The position numbers were made by a program, and so were the translations under genes. A DNA stretch of 64,000 nt from Algoriphagus aquimarinus. Lineage in GTDB: Bacteria; Bacteroidota; Bacteroidia; Cytophagales; Cyclobacteriaceae. The stretch is taken from positions 434,001-498,000 of the forward strand of contig NZ_VORW01000002.1 of NCBI RefSeq assembly GCF_007997215.1. The letters are read 5' to 3'. How positions within the stretch are numbered: position 1 is the stretch's first letter; each line of letters opens with the position of its first letter. Below are positions 44,532 to 53,147 of this stretch, piece by piece. The notes beneath the pieces are model-generated. The model was not told the origin of the DNA, did no database searches, and saw nothing but the letters and a program-made list of their open reading frames with translations.

Positions 44532-45730
44532 TACCAGTTGATTTCTATGTATTCTTTTTCATGTGGTTTTCCTGGAGCAATGATGAACCTAGGTTTGTCC
44601 GATAATTCGTAGATCACGCTTGCATAAGTGTTTCTGTTACTGACTACATCAGCCCCTTCATTATCTCTGGAGCTAAGCACCTTTTTGATATCTTCGATTC
44701 CAATGCTTTGAGTAGTTTCTGTAAATCTACTTTGAAAAGACTTGATTCGCTGACATTCATAGAGACCTTCATCTGCTGTTTTATTGTTAGCAAGTAGCAT
44801 CGCTTGATAGTTACTACTATAATCTTTGTTACTCATAGGATGATTGGTGTGGTATGCAAAAATCGAATTGGGAAAGGGACGGAACTCCACGACTTGGGTA
44901 GCAGAACATTCCAGGTCATATACTTTCTCAGGACCTCCAATGATATAGTTTTGGCCGGAAGCATGCTCGATCTCTTTCAAAAATGTCAGAGCTTCTTCTT
45001 GAGTGCTTTTGCTTAAAACTCCTCTGACGATAAATGTTACTGGTAGTCCGGTTTTCCCATAATTCAGTTGCATCAAGGTGTTACAGTTAATTGAAATAGA
45101 TTGATTGTTCATACCGGTAATACCAAGATGTCCGGGGATAGTCAAATACATCTGCTCCTTGTCTGAATTGGGGTCTTTGGAGTGAATAACTGTTTGGAAT
45201 CCATGGTAGTATTGAGGGATATCCATGTTTTGGGCAGTGATGCTGGGTAGGGAGGATGTCTTATCTACACCGAATGAACTACAACTGTGAGCCAGTACAT
45301 CTTTGGTATTGAACCAATATTCATCTCCCAACTGATGCATAAAGATTGTTTCCAGATCTACTTCGGAGCCTTCAGAGATGCCCCTTACTTCTTCCATCAA
45401 TTCTGGTGTGTATTGCATCACAGCAGACTTATAATCTGTTTGTGCTAAAAATTCTCTAATAAATTCATCAGGATCTTTCTGCGTAGTGGCTTTGATATCT
45501 TCCTTGAATAGCCGGATAACTTCCTGAATTTCTGTTTTCAAAGCCTTCCCGTGTGCCAATCCTCGTTCATAAGGAGTGCCGTTCAGTTCCAAAAAAAGAA
45601 GATCTCCATTTGCTAATAGTTCTAGGTTAGCATCAGAATTTTGAAGATCAAGATTCTCTTGTTTTTCTTTTTGAGAACAAGAAATCTGTAAGGCACTGAT
45701 AAGGCAAAAAAGGAGTAAAATACGTTTCAT
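44531..45730 (-). CDS. C45 (acyltransferase/peptidase) lipoprotein
   Basis: 399 residues with a lipoprotein signal (lipobox LQISC, lipid cysteine at 18). It belongs to the C45/AAT-type N-terminal nucleophile hydrolases: the motif NGTPYERGLAHGKAL near the start, MHQLGDEYWFN, and the self-processing site AHSC150SSFGV. In the family the precursor cleaves before the cysteine, which becomes the nucleophile, acting on amide bonds (for example acyl-amino compounds). Coupled to a downstream esterase. A palindrome covers the upstream region. Substrate unknown. Confidence 0.85.
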   Translation of the reverse strand: MKRILLLFCLISALQISCSQKEKQENLDLQNSDANLELLANGDLLFLELNGTPYERGLAHGKALKTEIQEVIRLFKEDIKATTQKDPDEFIREFLAQTDYKSAVMQYTPELMEEVRGISEGSEVDLETIFMHQLGDEYWFNTKDVLAHSCSSFGVDKTSSLPSITAQNMDIPQYYHGFQTVIHSKDPNSDKEQMYLTIPGHLGITGMNNQSISINCNTLMQLNYGKTGLPVTFIVRGVLSKSTQEEALTFLKEIEHASGQNYIIGGPEKVYDLECSATQVVEFRPFPNSIFAYHTNHPMSNKDYSSNYQAMLLANNKTADEGLYECQRIKSFQSRFTETTQSIGIEDIKKVLSSRDNEGADVVSNRNTYASVIYELSDKPRFIIAPGKPHEKEYIEINW

Positions 45731-45735
45731 CGGTC

Positions 45736-45767
45736 TTAGTAGTATTAGGAGATTCCTAAGTTACTAA
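45736..45767. promoter_or_regulatory. Extended palindrome upstream of C45 gene
   Basis: TTAGTA-gta-TTAGGA-gat-TCCTAA-gt-TACTAA, symmetric over 32 bases with one extra base in one spacer. It is 6 bases before the ATG of the C45 gene, so it is either an operator or a 5' leader hairpin that would cover the start. Confidence 0.5.
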
Positions 45768-45833
45768 AAGTGAAGCGCTTTTGAGCTGATATCTCGTTGC
45801 ATCAGGCTGAGTGTCTTATAAGATACTGATTAT

Positions 45834-46283
45834 CTAAACCTGAGTAATCATTTCTATATGCTCGATTCCGTCTTCTAAATAAGTTTCTCCAGCATTCTCA
45901 AATCCAAGAGATTTATAGAATTCGTTTAAGTAAGTTTGGGCACCAATTCTAACAGTACAAGACCCATACTTTTCTAAAATATAAGCAAGTGAGTCCTTCA
46001 TCAACCTTCTTCCTGCGCCAGTTCCTCGGGCTTTCATATCACTAACTACTCGTCCTATTGATGCTTCAGCAAAAGATGCTCCTGCAGGTAATACCCTTGA
46101 GTAAGCAACCAAAAAATCATCAGCCATAATCATGACGTGATCTGCAAATTGGTCCTTATTATCAGCATCCTGAAACACACAATCCTGCTCTAATACAAAT
46201 ACTTCATTACGAAGTCGAATGATAGCATATAACTCATGATTGCTGAGCTCCTCGAAAGATTTTATTACTGTAGTCAATTCCAT
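45834..46283 (-). CDS. ElaA-type GNAT N-acetyltransferase
   Basis: 149 residues with the ElaA-like GNAT order: LYAIIRLRNEVFVLEQDCVFQDADNKD, ASIGRVVSDMKARGTGAGRRLM (acetyl-CoA loop R-x-x-G-x-G/A) and TYLNEFYKSLGFENAGETYLEDGIEHIEM. Acceptor unknown in this family. It lies about 40 bases from the fucosidase gene on the same strand. Confidence 0.9.
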   Translation of the reverse strand: MELTTVIKSFEELSNHELYAIIRLRNEVFVLEQDCVFQDADNKDQFADHVMIMADDFLVAYSRVLPAGASFAEASIGRVVSDMKARGTGAGRRLMKDSLAYILEKYGSCTVRIGAQTYLNEFYKSLGFENAGETYLEDGIEHIEMITQV

Positions 46284-46323
46284 TTATTCGTTTCTTGTTT
46301 GAAGGCTATCTGTGAGAATTACT

Positions 46324-47763
46324 TTATTCAGAAATGTAGGTCAGTACAATAGCAGGAGAATTTGTAAGTTTTTGCTGAAGATTCTTTGGAAACGAAACAA
46401 CAGTTTTTCCGTTTTCTGTCTTCCATTTGAGAGATTTATTCTCACCTAGAATTGTGATTTTGCTTCCTTCTTTTGGTTGATTCAGAGTCCAAGTGATTGT
46501 TTCACTTAGCTTTTCTCCTTCTTCCAAAGGCATAAGAGCATACATTTCTTTGGCTTTGCCTTGGGTGAAATAGAGTTTACCATCCTGGAAATTTTCAATT
46601 GCTCGAGTGCCGTAGATTCCTGCACCGTTTATTTCCAACCATTTCCCTATTTCTTCCAGTCTGGATACCTGTTCAGGTAAGAAAAGACCATCGGCAGTAG
46701 GTCCAACTCCCAATAATAAATTACCGCCTTTAGTCACAATCTCTATCAGCAAATGGATCACTTTTCGTGAAGGTTTGAATTTATCGTTAGGAACAAATCC
46801 CCAGGCTCCGCCCAACGTGATACAGCTTTCCCATGGGTCAGGAGACATTTCAGATGGAATTCCTTGCTCTGGAGTTCGGTAGTTTTCAAATGGCCCATGA
46901 ACTGTTCGATCCACGATCAAAATTCCTTCTTGATTTTCTCTTACCATTTCTGCCACTTTCGGCATATTGATTTCCTGATCAAAATCTGGAATCGGTGCTC
47001 CCCAGCTCAGTACTTCATCATTGATAGTAGACTTTGGTCTTACCCAACCTCCATCTAACCATAGTATATCTATATCTCCATAATTGGTTGTGATTTCATT
47101 GAGTTGGTTATGCGTGAACTGCACGTATTGATTCCATCTCCAAGGGTGCTTGCGGATATCATAATTAACATTGCGATCTGGGGTAGCTCGGTAATCCCAC
47201 CAGTAATATTGAGAATGCCAATCTGGCTTAGAAAAATAAGCTCCAATCATCATGTCCTTTTCGCGGAATGCATCAAAAACGTACTTGGTTACATCAGCTT
47301 TTGGATTGCTTGCAAAAGGTCCATTACTGATTTTGTAATCTGTAAACTGGGTGTCAAACATATTGAAACCGTCGTGATGCTTGGTGGTGAATACCACGTA
47401 TTTCAATCCGGCTTTATCCGCAGCTTCAGCCCACTGATTTGGGTCAAATCCCTGTGGATTAAACTTTTCACTCAATCCAAAGTACCACTTCTTATATTCC
47501 TCATAGCTCTGGGTCGTATCTTTTCTATTGATCCAATCCTCATTATTGATACTCCAGGATTCTACAATTCCCGGCACAGCATAGATGCCCCAGTGAATCA
47601 AAATGCCAAATTTTTGATCTCTCCATTGCTCGAGTTTCTCTACTACTTTGGGATCAGTAGGGTATTCGTACTCCGAGGAAGTAGGGTGAAGGGTATTTTG
47701 TGCGTTGGCTTGAAAAGTAATAACAAGAGCAATCACGAGTAGCCAATTGAATCTTTGGGACAT
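46324..47763 (-). CDS. GH29 alpha-L-fucosidase
   Basis: About 479 residues. The ATG at 47763 is preferred over the earlier one because it begins MSQRFNWLLVIALVITFQANAQ, a Sec signal. Catalytic domain: FGILIHWGIYAVPG, FTTKHHDGFNMFDT, and the nucleophile in IDILWLDGGW (D). It removes alpha-L-fucose from glycans in the periplasm or outside the cell. Followed downstream by the GNAT gene; no polysaccharide-utilisation (SusCD) pair is adjacent. Confidence 0.93.
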   Translation of the reverse strand: MSQRFNWLLVIALVITFQANAQNTLHPTSSEYEYPTDPKVVEKLEQWRDQKFGILIHWGIYAVPGIVESWSINNEDWINRKDTTQSYEEYKKWYFGLSEKFNPQGFDPNQWAEAADKAGLKYVVFTTKHHDGFNMFDTQFTDYKISNGPFASNPKADVTKYVFDAFREKDMMIGAYFSKPDWHSQYYWWDYRATPDRNVNYDIRKHPWRWNQYVQFTHNQLNEITTNYGDIDILWLDGGWVRPKSTINDEVLSWGAPIPDFDQEINMPKVAEMVRENQEGILIVDRTVHGPFENYRTPEQGIPSEMSPDPWESCITLGGAWGFVPNDKFKPSRKVIHLLIEIVTKGGNLLLGVGPTADGLFLPEQVSRLEEIGKWLEINGAGIYGTRAIENFQDGKLYFTQGKAKEMYALMPLEEGEKLSETITWTLNQPKEGSKITILGENKSLKWKTENGKTVVSFPKNLQQKLTNSPAIVLTYISE

Positions 47764-48355
47764 GGGAAAAGAAATGGTGAATGAATGAACTCTTAAAGGT
47801 AAAATGGAAAGCAAAGAGTCAAAAGGGAAATCTATTCTAATTGTTCTACTCTGATACTATTCATTGGTCAATTTGAAAATATATTTTACCTCAAAAGGCA
47901 CAAAGAAAACGCAAAGATCACTGGTGTTTTGCAGCCTTTGAAACTTGAATTTGAACATTGATCATTGATTTTTTTAAACCACATAGCCACATAGGGAAAC
48001 ATAGAAATACGCCCACATCATTGGGAATCAATCCCACTACATAATACTTTATGATCATTGTTCCTTTGTGGTGAAAAATTAATACCACAAAGGCATAAAG
48101 AGAGCAAAGGAATGAAGTTCGTATTAAAGCGTAATTTTACCATTTCAGGCTATGAAAATCTATGTTTCTATGTTGTAAAATTTTCCTGCATTAGTTGGTC
48201 TTCGGGGATGAAAATGAAAGTCTGAAGACTTCATTGTTTTAGGTCCAAGTCAGGAGACTTGAACCACTTAATTTTTTAACCACAAAAGAAATAAAGAGAA
48301 CAAAGGTTTTTGATCATTGAATTTGAAAATTGATCATTGAAAATTGTTCATTCTC
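47764..48355. repeat. Repeat-rich gene-free region
   Basis: Contains four diverged copies of an ACCACAAAGGCAcAAAGAGaaCAAAG-like unit (near 47888, 47978, 48083 and 48279), one inverted as CCTTTGTGGT (48063-48072) facing ACCACAAAGG (48084-48093). There are also several TGATCATTGA boxes (47959-48000, 48310-48345) and a two-hairpin element at 48213-48265. A CTATG-rich block (48150-48175) resembles the inverse of the block at 47980-48006. No coding signal. Confidence 0.7.
48213..48265. repeat. Two-hairpin REP-like element
   Basis: Hairpin 1 (48213-48235): AATGA(A)AGTC-TGAA-GACTTCATT. Hairpin 2 (48242-48265): GGTCCAAGTC-AGGA-GACTTGAACC (one mismatch). Both share the inner stem AAGTC/GACTT with different tetraloops, separated by 6 bases. 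Such paired hairpins are typical of REP/BIME elements. Confidence 0.6.
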
Positions 48356-49066
48356 TCACCAATCATCCTCCTCATTAAGCTTATTTGATTCTGTGGTATC
48401 TGGCTGATCAAAAATCTCTTGCCCTTTTTCAGAAAGTGTCAAATGAATCCCATTCAACTTCTTGTGGATTTCCTGTAAGGTTGCAAAGTCAGGTTGCTGC
48501 ACATGGAAGGGGATGCTGATCAGGTTTTCTGCATTCTTCGAAAAAGGAGTAGGCATATCACTTCCGAAGAAGTACGGCCACAGGGTTTTGCCACAGCTGA
48601 TTCCCCAAGTGGTGATAGCATATTCTTTATGATACTGCTGTAGTCGCTCGTTGATTTCCTCAAAAAACTGCTCCGATTCTCCCAGTCTCAGTCTGGAGCC
48701 AGCTCTTGATTTTCCTTTTGTTTTCAGGTATTTGATCTGACTTTTTCCTTGCTTTTGGCGAACCATATAGGCTCGGAATACTTTGTGATCCAGCATTTCA
48801 CCGTTGTGAAAGTATCCGGTAACGGCAATTCCGGCTCGGATCATTACTAAGGCCAAATGGAAATCGTCCTTTACAGATAAAATCCCGGATGCACTTGTCT
48901 GCATATTCCAAGGAAGTGAAACTTTGGCTAGCCAAGCTTCCGAATCAGAAATTACCCATTGATGCTTAGCCTCTTGGAAGGTTCCCTTCAACCCTTTCTT
49001 TTCGGATACTGCCAGAATGGACTGGTACTTTTCAAGACTAATTAACTTTGGGTTACCGGAAATCAT
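48356..49066 (-). CDS. Vms1-like release factor (VLRF1) family protein
   Basis: 236 residues from the ATG at 49066; the longer frame to 49132 is less likely because it would overlap the divergent gene. The core is the eRF1-like fold of Vms1/ANKZF1: a beta strand FHNGEML, then RQKQGKSQ with the functional G-x-x-Q motif (107-110), KTKGKSRAGSRLRL, and QFFEEINERL. In yeast Vms1 this domain cleaves peptidyl-tRNA from stalled large ribosomal subunits; bacterial relatives are proposed peptidyl-tRNA hydrolases. No partner gene is obvious nearby. Confidence 0.75.
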   Translation of the reverse strand: MISGNPKLISLEKYQSILAVSEKKGLKGTFQEAKHQWVISDSEAWLAKVSLPWNMQTSASGILSVKDDFHLALVMIRAGIAVTGYFHNGEMLDHKVFRAYMVRQKQGKSQIKYLKTKGKSRAGSRLRLGESEQFFEEINERLQQYHKEYAITTWGISCGKTLWPYFFGSDMPTPFSKNAENLISIPFHVQQPDFATLQEIHKKLNGIHLTLSEKGQEIFDQPDTTESNKLNEEDDW

Positions 49067-49086
49067 AGCGGGGGAGGCTTTTCGAT

Positions 49087-49094
49087 TATATTTG
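49087..49094 (+). promoter_or_regulatory. -7 box upstream of HEAT-like gene
   Basis: TATATTTG, an exact TAnnTTTG match, 20 bases before the ATG at 49115. The divergent release-factor gene starts at 49066. Confidence 0.5.
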
Positions 49095-49114
49095 CACAAA
49101 TAAACCGAAAAATC

Positions 49115-49642
49115 ATGGACGAGGAAATCCAAGGCTTAATCAAGCGTATGAGCGATCCTAAAGAAAAGGAAGCTTTCTATTTTGCAGACAAACTGGGAAA
49201 AAATCTGGATGAAAGCGGAAGAGATAAAGTGATCGAACTAGTGAAAGGCGACAACTGGGAAGTTGCGTATCTGGCATGCCGGGCACTTTCTCTGTCTGCA
49301 TTCAACGAGGAGTCTCTCGACGCGATTTTTGAGGCTATTAATGATAAGAAAAATAGAGCGCATCAAGGAGCATTTGTTCAGGTGTTGGAAGAGTTTGATT
49401 TAAGCCAACGCTTTGTAGATATTTTTAGAGTTTTTCTCTTCGGTAATTTCAAAGCACAAACCCTTGCCAAGATGTACCTGGACGAAGTGGAATTTGATAT
49501 GACTCCGCGTACACTTAGAAAGGCTGAAAAACACTGGAATCACTACCTACACAATCCAGAGGATGAGGGTAGTTTGGAACTGAAAAAACTAGAGATAGAA
49601 CCAATTTTAACAGAGATTAGAGAATTATTTTCTGAGGATTAA
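49115..49642 (+). CDS. HEAT-repeat-like protein of unknown function
   Basis: 175 residues, all-alpha by sequence, cytosolic. The pattern GDNWEVAYLACRALSLSAFNEESLDAIFEA resembles a HEAT/ARM repeat, followed by helices and a basic helix (PRTLRKAEKHWNHYLHN). No catalytic motif. It is divergent from the release-factor gene and followed 52 bases later by another unknown gene. Function not assigned. Confidence 0.7.
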   Translation: MDEEIQGLIKRMSDPKEKEAFYFADKLGKNLDESGRDKVIELVKGDNWEVAYLACRALSLSAFNEESLDAIFEAINDKKNRAHQGAFVQVLEEFDLSQRFVDIFRVFLFGNFKAQTLAKMYLDEVEFDMTPRTLRKAEKHWNHYLHNPEDEGSLELKKLEIEPILTEIRELFSED

Positions 49643-49694
49643 ACAACATTCGCATCATTATTGTGTTTATTAATACAATAAAAAGAATTTCATC

Positions 49695-50327
49695 ATGCGA
49701 AAAATGGATGTCGTCTGTTTGCACTCAGAGTTTTTTATAGATAATGGCTTTGTGTTAAATCAATCTCAAATGCTATTTGAGAAGGTTTATCCTCATGGTA
49801 AGCAGGTTATTTTCGTGCATTTTGCCGAAGGATCGGCGGAAACTTATATTGAGTACCATTTAGGTATTCGTATAAATGCTGTCGAAGAGTTGATCCATAA
49901 ATACATTCCTACGCTTAATAATTACGCTGAACAATCAATTACTCTGGTCCAGACTCCGGACATTTTGGGGGATATGTACCCTAAAAAAATTATACTATCT
50001 GACGACATCGAATTACCTGAAGCGATTATTTCTTCCGAAAACTTCTTTTTGGATACAGGGTTCAGATGGTTGGATCAAATGATTGATCCTATAGTGCTAG
50101 AGCAGGAATTTCTACATCACAAAGAGAACCCTTTTGAAGCTTGTAATTTGGTGGAATCAGCTTTTCGTTCTACCGCACTCAGCAGATTATATAATCCAGA
50201 AGACTATCCGATTCTTCGTCAGTCATTCTTGGAGAAAATAAATTGTGACGAAATGACTCCATTCACAATAGCCTCATTCCTTCAATTTCTCGATTACTTA
50301 GATAAACCGGTCTTAGTGGAGGTTTAA
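49695..50327 (+). CDS. Uncharacterised cytosolic protein
   Basis: 210 residues; I do not recognise the family. It begins MRKMDVVCLHSEFFIDNGFVLNQ and has no signal peptide or membrane segment. The composition is mixed alpha/beta with an N-terminal strand pattern (KQVIFVHFAEGSAETYIEYHLG). It overlaps the convergent hrpB gene by 4 bases at their 3' ends. The open frame with normal codon use supports a real gene. Confidence 0.7.
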   Translation: MRKMDVVCLHSEFFIDNGFVLNQSQMLFEKVYPHGKQVIFVHFAEGSAETYIEYHLGIRINAVEELIHKYIPTLNNYAEQSITLVQTPDILGDMYPKKIILSDDIELPEAIISSENFFLDTGFRWLDQMIDPIVLEQEFLHHKENPFEACNLVESAFRSTALSRLYNPEDYPILRQSFLEKINCDEMTPFTIASFLQFLDYLDKPVLVEV

Positions 50328-52819
50328 TATTTTCTCTTCACTCCCCGTATGGCCTGAGCATCCAATGGATTCTCGGGCCATTCGTGTTTTGGGTAGCGTC
50401 GTTTCAATTCCTTTTTCACTTCAAAATACCCATTCTGCCAAAAGCTTTTCAGATCCTGAGTAAGCTGAACTGGCTTATAACCCGGAGAAAGCATCTCAAT
50501 AAGCACATTGACTTTTCCATTATTGACTTTGGGAGTTTCCAGCAGACCAAACAATTCCTGTAGTCTCACCGACAGTAGCGGAATGTCCTCTTTTCTATAT
50601 TCAAGTTTGATCTTGCTTCCCGAAGGAACTTCTACCGTTGCCGGAGCCAATCGGTCGAGTTGTTTTTGAAGTTCAAAATCAAGACTGCTAAAAAGAATCT
50701 GAGCTATGTCCAGTTTCTTGAAATCGTCATTTTTGGTGATGTTTTGCAGGTACGGTTCAATCCAAGTTTCCGGCTTTTCGCAGAGAGTAGCTACTGACCA
50801 ATCGGGCCAGTTCTGATCTGCATACCAACTTTTCATGCTTTGTACTCGCAGAATCAATTGCTCGACATGTTCAGTGAAATCCAACAAATACTCACCATCC
50901 TCGCGGATAGCTTGCATAATCGCTTCGGTCACATCTCCAGAAGCATACTTTGCCAAAGGCCGAGTTCCCAGAATAATCGATCCAATTCTAATCTCTGAAT
51001 GAGCCTGCAAACCGCCTTTCTTTCTATCCCATTTCAATACCTCCTTGGTCTTCAGCATAGGAGCCAAATCTTTGGGATTGATAGGAGCAGCCATCCAGAT
51101 TTTACCCATTCCTTCTCGGGCATCTACATGTGCAACTGCAAGCCAAGATTCGTGCGCCAGATCATCCTTGTGACCAATCTGAGCTATTTTTCCATTGGCC
51201 AACTGGAACTGAGCATTGTTACCAGGTCGAGCTGCTGCGATCCGTTCAGGATAGGCATAGGCTAGGAGTAAGCCCGTCTGCCAAGGATCAACTGGGCCGC
51301 TTTCTGGCTGAATAGCAAACATGCGTCGATACGAAGCCGCCATCTTTTCGATCTTCTTTATGCCAGCTATGCTAACATCATACTTTCTATATCTGCGAAG
51401 CGCTTCTATTCTCAAATTCAAATCCACTCCGGCATCTGGTCCTAGAGGATCACGCTCGTCCAAGATCGCCGCGATATCTGTAGCCAAACCCAGCTGATCT
51501 ATTTCAGCCGCATTGATCAGCATGTGAGCAATTCGTGGATGGGTTGGCAACTTGTGAACCTCCTTACCATGTGGCGTCAGTTCTCCTTCTACTATAGCTT
51601 CTATGGACTCCAGTGTCTTTTCTGCTAAAGCTAAAGTGCCAGCCGGAGGAGGAGTAAGCCAAGTCATGGAGCGAATTTCCTGCTTGCCCCAGGCTTTCAT
51701 ATCCAGAACCAAACCTGTTAGGTCTGCTTCCATCAACTCTGGCGTGCGGTACTCATTTAGCTGATTTTGAATGGCTTTCGTCCAAAGCCTATAGCTATGA
51801 CCGGCAGTCAATCGACCTGCACGACCGCTTCGTTGATCTGCGGAATCCTTGCTGATTCTATGTAAAACCAAGCGTGATAAACCTGATCTTGGATCAAACT
51901 TGGATGATTTGGCGAAGCCTGAATCAACAACCACTTTCACTCCTTCAATAGTCAAAGAAGTCTCCGCAATGTCTGTGGAAAGCACAATCTTCCGCTTCCC
52001 AGAAGGATGAGGCATAATCGCTCTGTTCTGATCTGCTGGGGATAGCTGTCCATATAAAGGAAGCACGAGATCATCAGGGAGTGCTTTTCTAAGAATTTCC
52101 TGTGCCTTTCGGATCTCTCCTTGCCCAGGAAGGAAAACCAAAAAATCCCCCTCATGAACTTTGGTCAATGGAATAATCTGTCGCGCCGCATCTTCCCCAA
52201 TGGAATATTCATCCACAACATTCATGTAATTCACTTCCACAGGATACTGACGACCCTTACTTTCGATCACGGTGGACTTAAGCATACCGGAGAGAACCTT
52301 GGCATCTATAGTCGCAGACATCAGCAGTATTCTAAGATCAGGTCTTAGTACTTGTTGCACTTCACGGATCAATGCCAAAGCTACTTCAGAGTGAAGATTT
52401 CGCTCATGAAACTCATCGAAGATCACCAAGCCCACATCTTCCAGCGCATTGTCCGAATGAAGCATACGGGTCAAAATTCCCTCTGTGATTACTTCCAGTC
52501 TAGTATTGGCTGAAATAGCTGATTCAAAGCGAATTCTATAGCCGATCAGATCTCCCAACTTGGTATCCGTCATAGATGCCATGCGCTGAGCAATGGTCTT
52601 GGTAGCCAATCGCCTAGGCTCCAGCATAATGATCTTCTTCCCAGCTAGCCAAGGTTCATCTAGTAAAGTCAAGGGCAGGAGTGTACTCTTTCCCGCACCT
52701 GGAGGTGCCTGGATTATTAAAGAATTAGCGGTAGAAAGCTGGGATTTAACTTGAGGAATAATCTCCGCTACAGGGAGATCAAAGGATAATGGATCGAAAT
52801 CTTGAAGCATGCGGGGCAA
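50324..52819 (-). CDS. hrpB: ATP-dependent helicase HrpB
   Basis: 831 residues, DEAH-family helicase. Motifs: Walker A APPGAGKST at 38-46, EPRRLATK (Ia), D-E-F-H at 135-138 as motif II (DEFH rather than DEAH, usual for HrpB), LLMSATID (III), DSGFAK and QRSGRAGR (VI), then the HrpB C-terminal domain. A start at the internal ATG (52810, MLQDFD) is equally possible. Cellular role is not well known; RNA substrates are assumed. Monocistronic. Confidence 0.94.
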   Translation of the reverse strand: MPRMLQDFDPLSFDLPVAEIIPQVKSQLSTANSLIIQAPPGAGKSTLLPLTLLDEPWLAGKKIIMLEPRRLATKTIAQRMASMTDTKLGDLIGYRIRFESAISANTRLEVITEGILTRMLHSDNALEDVGLVIFDEFHERNLHSEVALALIREVQQVLRPDLRILLMSATIDAKVLSGMLKSTVIESKGRQYPVEVNYMNVVDEYSIGEDAARQIIPLTKVHEGDFLVFLPGQGEIRKAQEILRKALPDDLVLPLYGQLSPADQNRAIMPHPSGKRKIVLSTDIAETSLTIEGVKVVVDSGFAKSSKFDPRSGLSRLVLHRISKDSADQRSGRAGRLTAGHSYRLWTKAIQNQLNEYRTPELMEADLTGLVLDMKAWGKQEIRSMTWLTPPPAGTLALAEKTLESIEAIVEGELTPHGKEVHKLPTHPRIAHMLINAAEIDQLGLATDIAAILDERDPLGPDAGVDLNLRIEALRRYRKYDVSIAGIKKIEKMAASYRRMFAIQPESGPVDPWQTGLLLAYAYPERIAAARPGNNAQFQLANGKIAQIGHKDDLAHESWLAVAHVDAREGMGKIWMAAPINPKDLAPMLKTKEVLKWDRKKGGLQAHSEIRIGSIILGTRPLAKYASGDVTEAIMQAIREDGEYLLDFTEHVEQLILRVQSMKSWYADQNWPDWSVATLCEKPETWIEPYLQNITKNDDFKKLDIAQILFSSLDFELQKQLDRLAPATVEVPSGSKIKLEYRKEDIPLLSVRLQELFGLLETPKVNNGKVNVLIEMLSPGYKPVQLTQDLKSFWQNGYFEVKKELKRRYPKHEWPENPLDAQAIRGVKRKY

Positions 52820-53147
52820 AAATAGGGATTCTGGGGTAGAAAGGGAATTTTGGGGGATTTGAGATCTTGGAATTATGTCACTGCGAATGGTGGGGTATGA
52901 ATATGAAGCAGTCTTTACATAATTTACGACTTACGACTTACGATTTGCGAGGTCAATTGGAGAGTGGAGATTTCTTAAGATCTTAGGAGACTGTCCACGA
53001 TTTTCTAATAATTAGTAGCACTTATTCAGTATTGAATTATTTACCTCAAAAGATCTTATAGAAATGACGGCTTTGCTTAAAGAACTTTAATGTCAAAATA
53101 TATTTTTCAGTATTTTAGAGGTAAATATTATTTAAGTGAATTGATAA
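52820..53147. other. Gene-free stretch with heptamer repeat
   Basis: Between hrpB and the K+ channel gene, which are divergent. It contains three tandem heptamers TTACGAC-TTACGAC-TTACGAT (52924-52944) and no other ordered feature. Confidence 0.5.
52924..52944. repeat. Heptanucleotide tandem repeat
   Basis: Three copies of TTACGAY in tandem. A similar 7-base repeat of different sequence lies at 9291-9310. Confidence 0.6.

Noticed and set aside
47104..47742. 212-codon plus-strand frame opposite the fucosidase
   Set aside because: Antisense to the GH29 catalytic domain with intact motifs.
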